From Planctomicrobium sp. (lineage in GTDB: Bacteria > Planctomycetota > Planctomycetia > Planctomycetales > Planctomycetaceae), in NCBI GenBank assembly GCA_029259835.1, contig JAJDEL010000213.1, positions 1 through 7,205 of the forward strand: 7,205 bases of DNA, read 5' to 3'. Position numbers and translations under genes: made by a program. The notes under the pieces were generated by a model, which saw only the letters and a program-made list of their open reading frames with translations, searched no databases and was not told the DNA's origin. Below are positions 6,440 to 7,205 of this stretch, in pieces; the first letter of the stretch is position 1; every line of letters begins with the position of its first letter.

Positions 6440-6470
6440 AAGAATGACCGCTGATTCATTCTTCTTTTTT
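6440..6470 (+). terminator. Plus-strand intrinsic terminator-like hairpin
   Basis: AAGAATGA (6440-6447) and TCATTCTT (6456-6463) form a perfect 8-bp stem around an eight-base loop, followed by C and six T (6465-6470). The T-run is on the plus strand, so it would stop transcription coming from 5066 or from the 5987-6439 gap. The stem is AT-rich, hence weaker than typical. The right arm and T-run are also the reverse of the KKEE-stop end of the minus-strand gene, so part of the pattern may be coincidence of coding. Confidence 0.4.
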
Positions 6471-6866
6471 AAACGGACGGTTTGTCGAGTTCTCTGGATT
6501 AGAGTCTTTGACGATCCGCTTCTGGAGCGTGTCGACCACAACAAACTCTGCATCTTGACCGTTTCCCAAAGTGACTCGATATACACCGGGGGCTTCCTGC
6601 TGTATGACAGGAGCCACCTCAGGATCGATGGTACCTGAGCCAAACGGCCAGATCCCATATCGTTCAGCCGCTCCTTCTGCAGTATTCGCAATACTGTAAT
6701 AGTACCGGCCTTTTGAATCTGGGCCATGCAAAATGACTGCATAGTCAGACTGAGGGAGAATGTTGATCGAGATAGTGCGAATTGTTTCGCTTCCCCCGGA
6801 AGAGCAACTGGACGCCATGCCGATGAGTAGTAATGTCAGAGGGACGATTATTAACTGTTTCATCAT
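6456..6866 (-). CDS. Small putative lipoprotein of unknown function
   Basis: The 136-residue product is not recognised. A short N-terminus (MMKQ), a hydrophobic helix and MASSC at 17-21 indicate a lipoprotein signal with Cys21 as the likely lipidated residue, followed by a Ser/Gly linker (SSGGSE). The body from about 30 to 118 looks beta-rich, with SDYAVILHGPDSKGRYYYSI (40-59), RYGIWPFGSG (69-78), PGVYRVTLGNGQDAEFVVVD (93-112). The tail is polar and ends in PFKKEE. No catalytic motif is visible. The start is ATG at 6866 or the adjacent ATG at 6863. No clear Shine-Dalgarno precedes them. The gene faces the TIM-barrel gene (convergent) and is divergent from the gene starting at 7166. The signal peptide and regular coding pattern make it likely real. 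Its role is unknown. Confidence 0.75.
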   Translation of the reverse strand: MMKQLIIVPLTLLLIGMASSCSSGGSETIRTISINILPQSDYAVILHGPDSKGRYYYSIANTAEGAAERYGIWPFGSGTIDPEVAPVIQQEAPGVYRVTLGNGQDAEFVVVDTLQKRIVKDSNPENSTNRPFKKEE

Positions 6867-6926
6867 GTTAATCTGAGTGTTTGAAAGCGATTGTCGTTGC
6901 TATTCGGTCATTAGTCTGAACTGGTC

Positions 6927-6969
6927 AGTCTGATGATACTATCTGAGATTACATTCGCAAGATCAGACT
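6927..6969. repeat. 8-base inverted repeat AGTCTGAT / ATCAGACT
   Basis: AGTCTGAT (6927-6934) and ATCAGACT (6962-6969) are perfect complements 27 bases apart, with a further direct copy of the core AGTCTGA at 6913-6919. The set could be binding sites of a regulator shared by the two divergent genes. Confidence 0.35.
6933..6960 (-). promoter_or_regulatory. Possible promoter of the minus-strand lipoprotein gene
   Basis: Read on the minus strand, TTGCGA (6960-6955) is followed after 16 bases by TATCAT (6938-6933), five of six -10 consensus bases but only four of six at -35. The leader would be about 60 bases. The -10 box overlaps the end of one AGTCTGAT motif, a layout in which a bound regulator would block it. 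Confidence 0.3.
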
Positions 6970-7165
6970 TCAAATCACCTCATGCATTGGCTCAATTCCC
7001 TGGTCAACCAGAGACTTTGGGCCAGTGGTCGCGACTGTTGTACTGGTTAATTTTGGGTGGAGTCCGCGAATTGGGTGGCTTGTTTTGGTAAGCGTCCGGT
7101 CAATCCATACTTGTCAGGTCGTGTAGGCTTGAGTGCTGGAGCACAGTATTCTAGGGAGACACGAT

Positions 7166-7205
7166 ATGGGACGTCCACCGAGCGGCCTGGATGACTATTT
7201 GGATT
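7166..7205 (+). CDS. 5' end of a new gene (partial, unidentified)
   Basis: ATG 7166 opens a frame reading MGRPPSGLDDYLD up to the window edge. A strong ribosome site, AGGGAGA (7153-7159), lies six bases upstream, which is the main support. Thirteen residues do not allow a family assignment. The MGRP opening occurs in several unrelated DNA-binding proteins and is not diagnostic. It is transcribed away from the lipoprotein gene. Confidence 0.6.
   Translation, partial: MGRPPSGLDDYLD

Larger units (their letters stand above)
6867..7165. other. Divergent intergenic region with repeated motifs
   Basis: No gene is supported in this spacer of 299 bases between divergent genes, so it should hold the promoters of both. 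It contains AGTCTGA at 6913-6919 and 6927-6933 with an inverted copy at 6962-6969, a small hairpin CTGGT/ACCAG at 7000-7011, TTGGGTGG twice (7053-7060 and 7071-7078), and GTGC/GCAC around TGGA at 7133-7144. No good sigma70 promoter is visible for the 7166 gene. Confidence 0.45.

Noticed and set aside
1..7205. CRISPR array, insertion sequence, prophage or toxin-antitoxin/defence genes
   Set aside because: No regularly spaced repeats, no transposase or integrase motif, and no paired small genes of that kind are visible on either strand.

Overview
The window looks like a chromosomal segment of a planctomycete (Gimesia / Rubinisphaera / Rhodopirellula-like, genus not determinable here). The grounds are a FecR-type anti-sigma-like protein encoded directly behind another gene, a DUF1559 / H-X9-DG prepilin-like protein with a near-invariant N-terminal helix, a small lipoprotein with a carboxypeptidase-regulatory-like fold, a secreted Cys-type sulfatase, and a Tat-exported sugar isomerase-like TIM barrel. 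Base composition is close to 50% GC by eye, and the gaps between genes are fairly long.

Layout: 1-33 is the 3' end of an upstream gene, probably an ECF sigma factor. Its stop codon overlaps the GTG start of a FecR-domain membrane protein (30-1451). A lipoprotein (1530-1982), a DUF1559 pseudopilin (2073-3068) and a sulfatase (3212-4627) follow on the same strand, with gaps of 78, 90 and 143 bases. About 440 bases without a convincing gene follow. They hold a tight hairpin and a good sigma70-like promoter, which leads into the Tat-dependent TIM-barrel gene (5066-5986). Another ~450 bases without a recognisable gene (5987-6439) carry palindromes, a homopolymer cluster and a plus-strand terminator-like hairpin. 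On the minus strand, 6456-6866 encodes a small unrecognised lipoprotein. A ~300-base spacer with repeated motifs precedes the first 13 codons of a new plus-strand gene at 7166.

How the genes may work together (inference): the sigma/FecR pair would sense or control an envelope function. The lipoprotein, pseudopilin and sulfatase are all predicted to act outside the cytoplasm, so the block may be a regulated surface module for handling sulfated polysaccharides. The TIM-barrel protein has its own likely promoter and could act on sugars in the periplasm. None of these proteins is outside known families. The least explained parts are the C-terminal domain of the FecR protein, the altered metal-ligand position of the TIM barrel, the 5987-6470 interval and the orphan lipoprotein. 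I found no CRISPR array, tRNA, rRNA, insertion sequence or defence system.
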